A stretch of DNA of 64,000 bases from Botryotinia globosa. Taxonomy: Eukaryota; Ascomycota; Leotiomycetes; Helotiales; Sclerotiniaceae. The position numbers and the translations under genes were made by a program. Below the pieces are notes generated by a model that did no database searches, was not told the DNA's origin, and worked only from the letters and a program-made list of their open reading frames with translations. The DNA lies in NCBI GenBank assembly GCA_014898425.1, contig RCSZ01000004.1, positions 1,674,001 to 1,738,000 on the forward strand, in the 5' to 3' direction. The number at the start of each line of letters is the position of its first letter. Position 1 is the stretch's first letter. Positions 63,509 through 64,000 of the stretch are shown one piece after another.

Positions 63509-64000
63509 ATGAAACCTTTTCGACTGTCCAAGTTTATGACAATTCCACCGTTGGATGAGAGAAAACTTCTTAAAACCGTCGAGGCAGACAATGCTCCTTA
63601 TGAAAGTGAGGCTTCGAGGAAGTCCCGGGTGAAGCACCAAAAGGTCAAGACGGGATGCTATACATGCAAGTATGCAAGTCTTATCTCAATGTTTCAAGAT
63701 TAAACAATTATGTGCCATACTAGCATGAGCTGATACCCAATTTCTAGACTGCGCCGAGTCAAATGCGATGTATGTAATACTTTGTCGACTAATTGCCCAG
63801 GAAATATAGGGGCAATTCCACAACTCTATCACAAGACATGTGTTAACGAATAACAGGAAACGAAACCTTCTTGCAAACGATGTAAGAAGACTGGAATTCA
63901 ATGCGAGGGGTATCCATCACATCTTGTCCAACGATCATCGCGGGCGTATACGAATCGAATGTCCTTGGTAGACTCTCCCCCACAGTTACAATCACCCGTT
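63509..64000 (+). CDS. Zn(II)2Cys6 fungal transcription factor, 5' part
   Basis: Three exons (63509-63669, 63748-63769, and 63857 to the window edge) join in phase. The binuclear zinc cluster is split by two introns: KTGCYTCK in exon 1, LRRVKCD in the 22-nt exon 2, and ETKPSCKRCKKTGIQCEGY in exon 3. All six cysteines are present with normal spacing. The following basic and Pro-rich segment (RSSRAYTNRM; SPPQLQSPV) is the usual linker. The rest of the protein lies beyond the window, so the regulated pathway is unknown. The start could be the ATG at 63509 or the in-frame ATG at 63536. Confidence 0.88.

Overview
The window is a piece of a filamentous ascomycete genome. It holds split genes with short GT-AG introns (about 45-130 bp), several genes on each strand, no operons, many microsatellites, and fungal families throughout: FlbA-type RGS, phocein-type Mob, Fet4, Zn2Cys6 regulator and GPI cell-wall protein. 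The flavour of the proteins suggests a leotiomycete, perhaps Sclerotiniaceae; this is inference and no search was run. I rebuilt most genes by joining exons whose phases match, so exon boundaries are predictions.

Layout. 0-7 kb: the 3' end of a secreted sphingomyelinase-like phosphoesterase, a miniature inverted-repeat transposon lying against a decayed terpene cyclase/prenyltransferase gene, a 3 kb stretch without genes, and a phosphoglycerate-mutase-like phosphatase with a C-terminal membrane segment. 7.6-12.8 kb: a six-exon secreted S41-like peptidase and two small orphan genes, the second weak. 15-23.6 kb: a coiled-coil Ser/Pro-rich protein, L-2-hydroxyglutarate dehydrogenase, a Mob3/phocein homologue, and a divergently transcribed Zng1-type zinc-metallochaperone GTPase. 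25.2-28 kb: a DEP-DEP-RGS regulator of G-protein signalling (FlbA/Rgs1 type). 28-40.7 kb: a microsatellite-rich gene desert of about 12.7 kb. 40.7-47.9 kb: a GPI-anchored wall protein, a glycine-zipper protein, a sulfite-oxidase-type molybdoenzyme and a frameshifted zinc-less MDR reductase. 50.6-61 kb: a Fet4-like iron permease with an in-frame stop near its N-terminus, an NDR/AGC kinase, a nucleolar FKBP (Fpr3/4 type), a DJ-1/PfpI protein and an acidic/basic Ser-rich orphan. The window ends inside a Zn2Cys6 transcription factor.

The genes do not form one pathway. Several are signalling or developmental regulators (RGS, Mob3, NDR kinase), the rest metabolic or surface proteins. The least ordinary items are the MITE-terpene synthase pseudogene junction, the gene desert, two possible gene-breaking lesions (MDR frameshift, Fet4 stop codon), a GC-AG intron with a 12-nt exon in the Zng1 gene, and a strong isolated hairpin at 40.3 kb. 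I found no clear novel multi-gene system.
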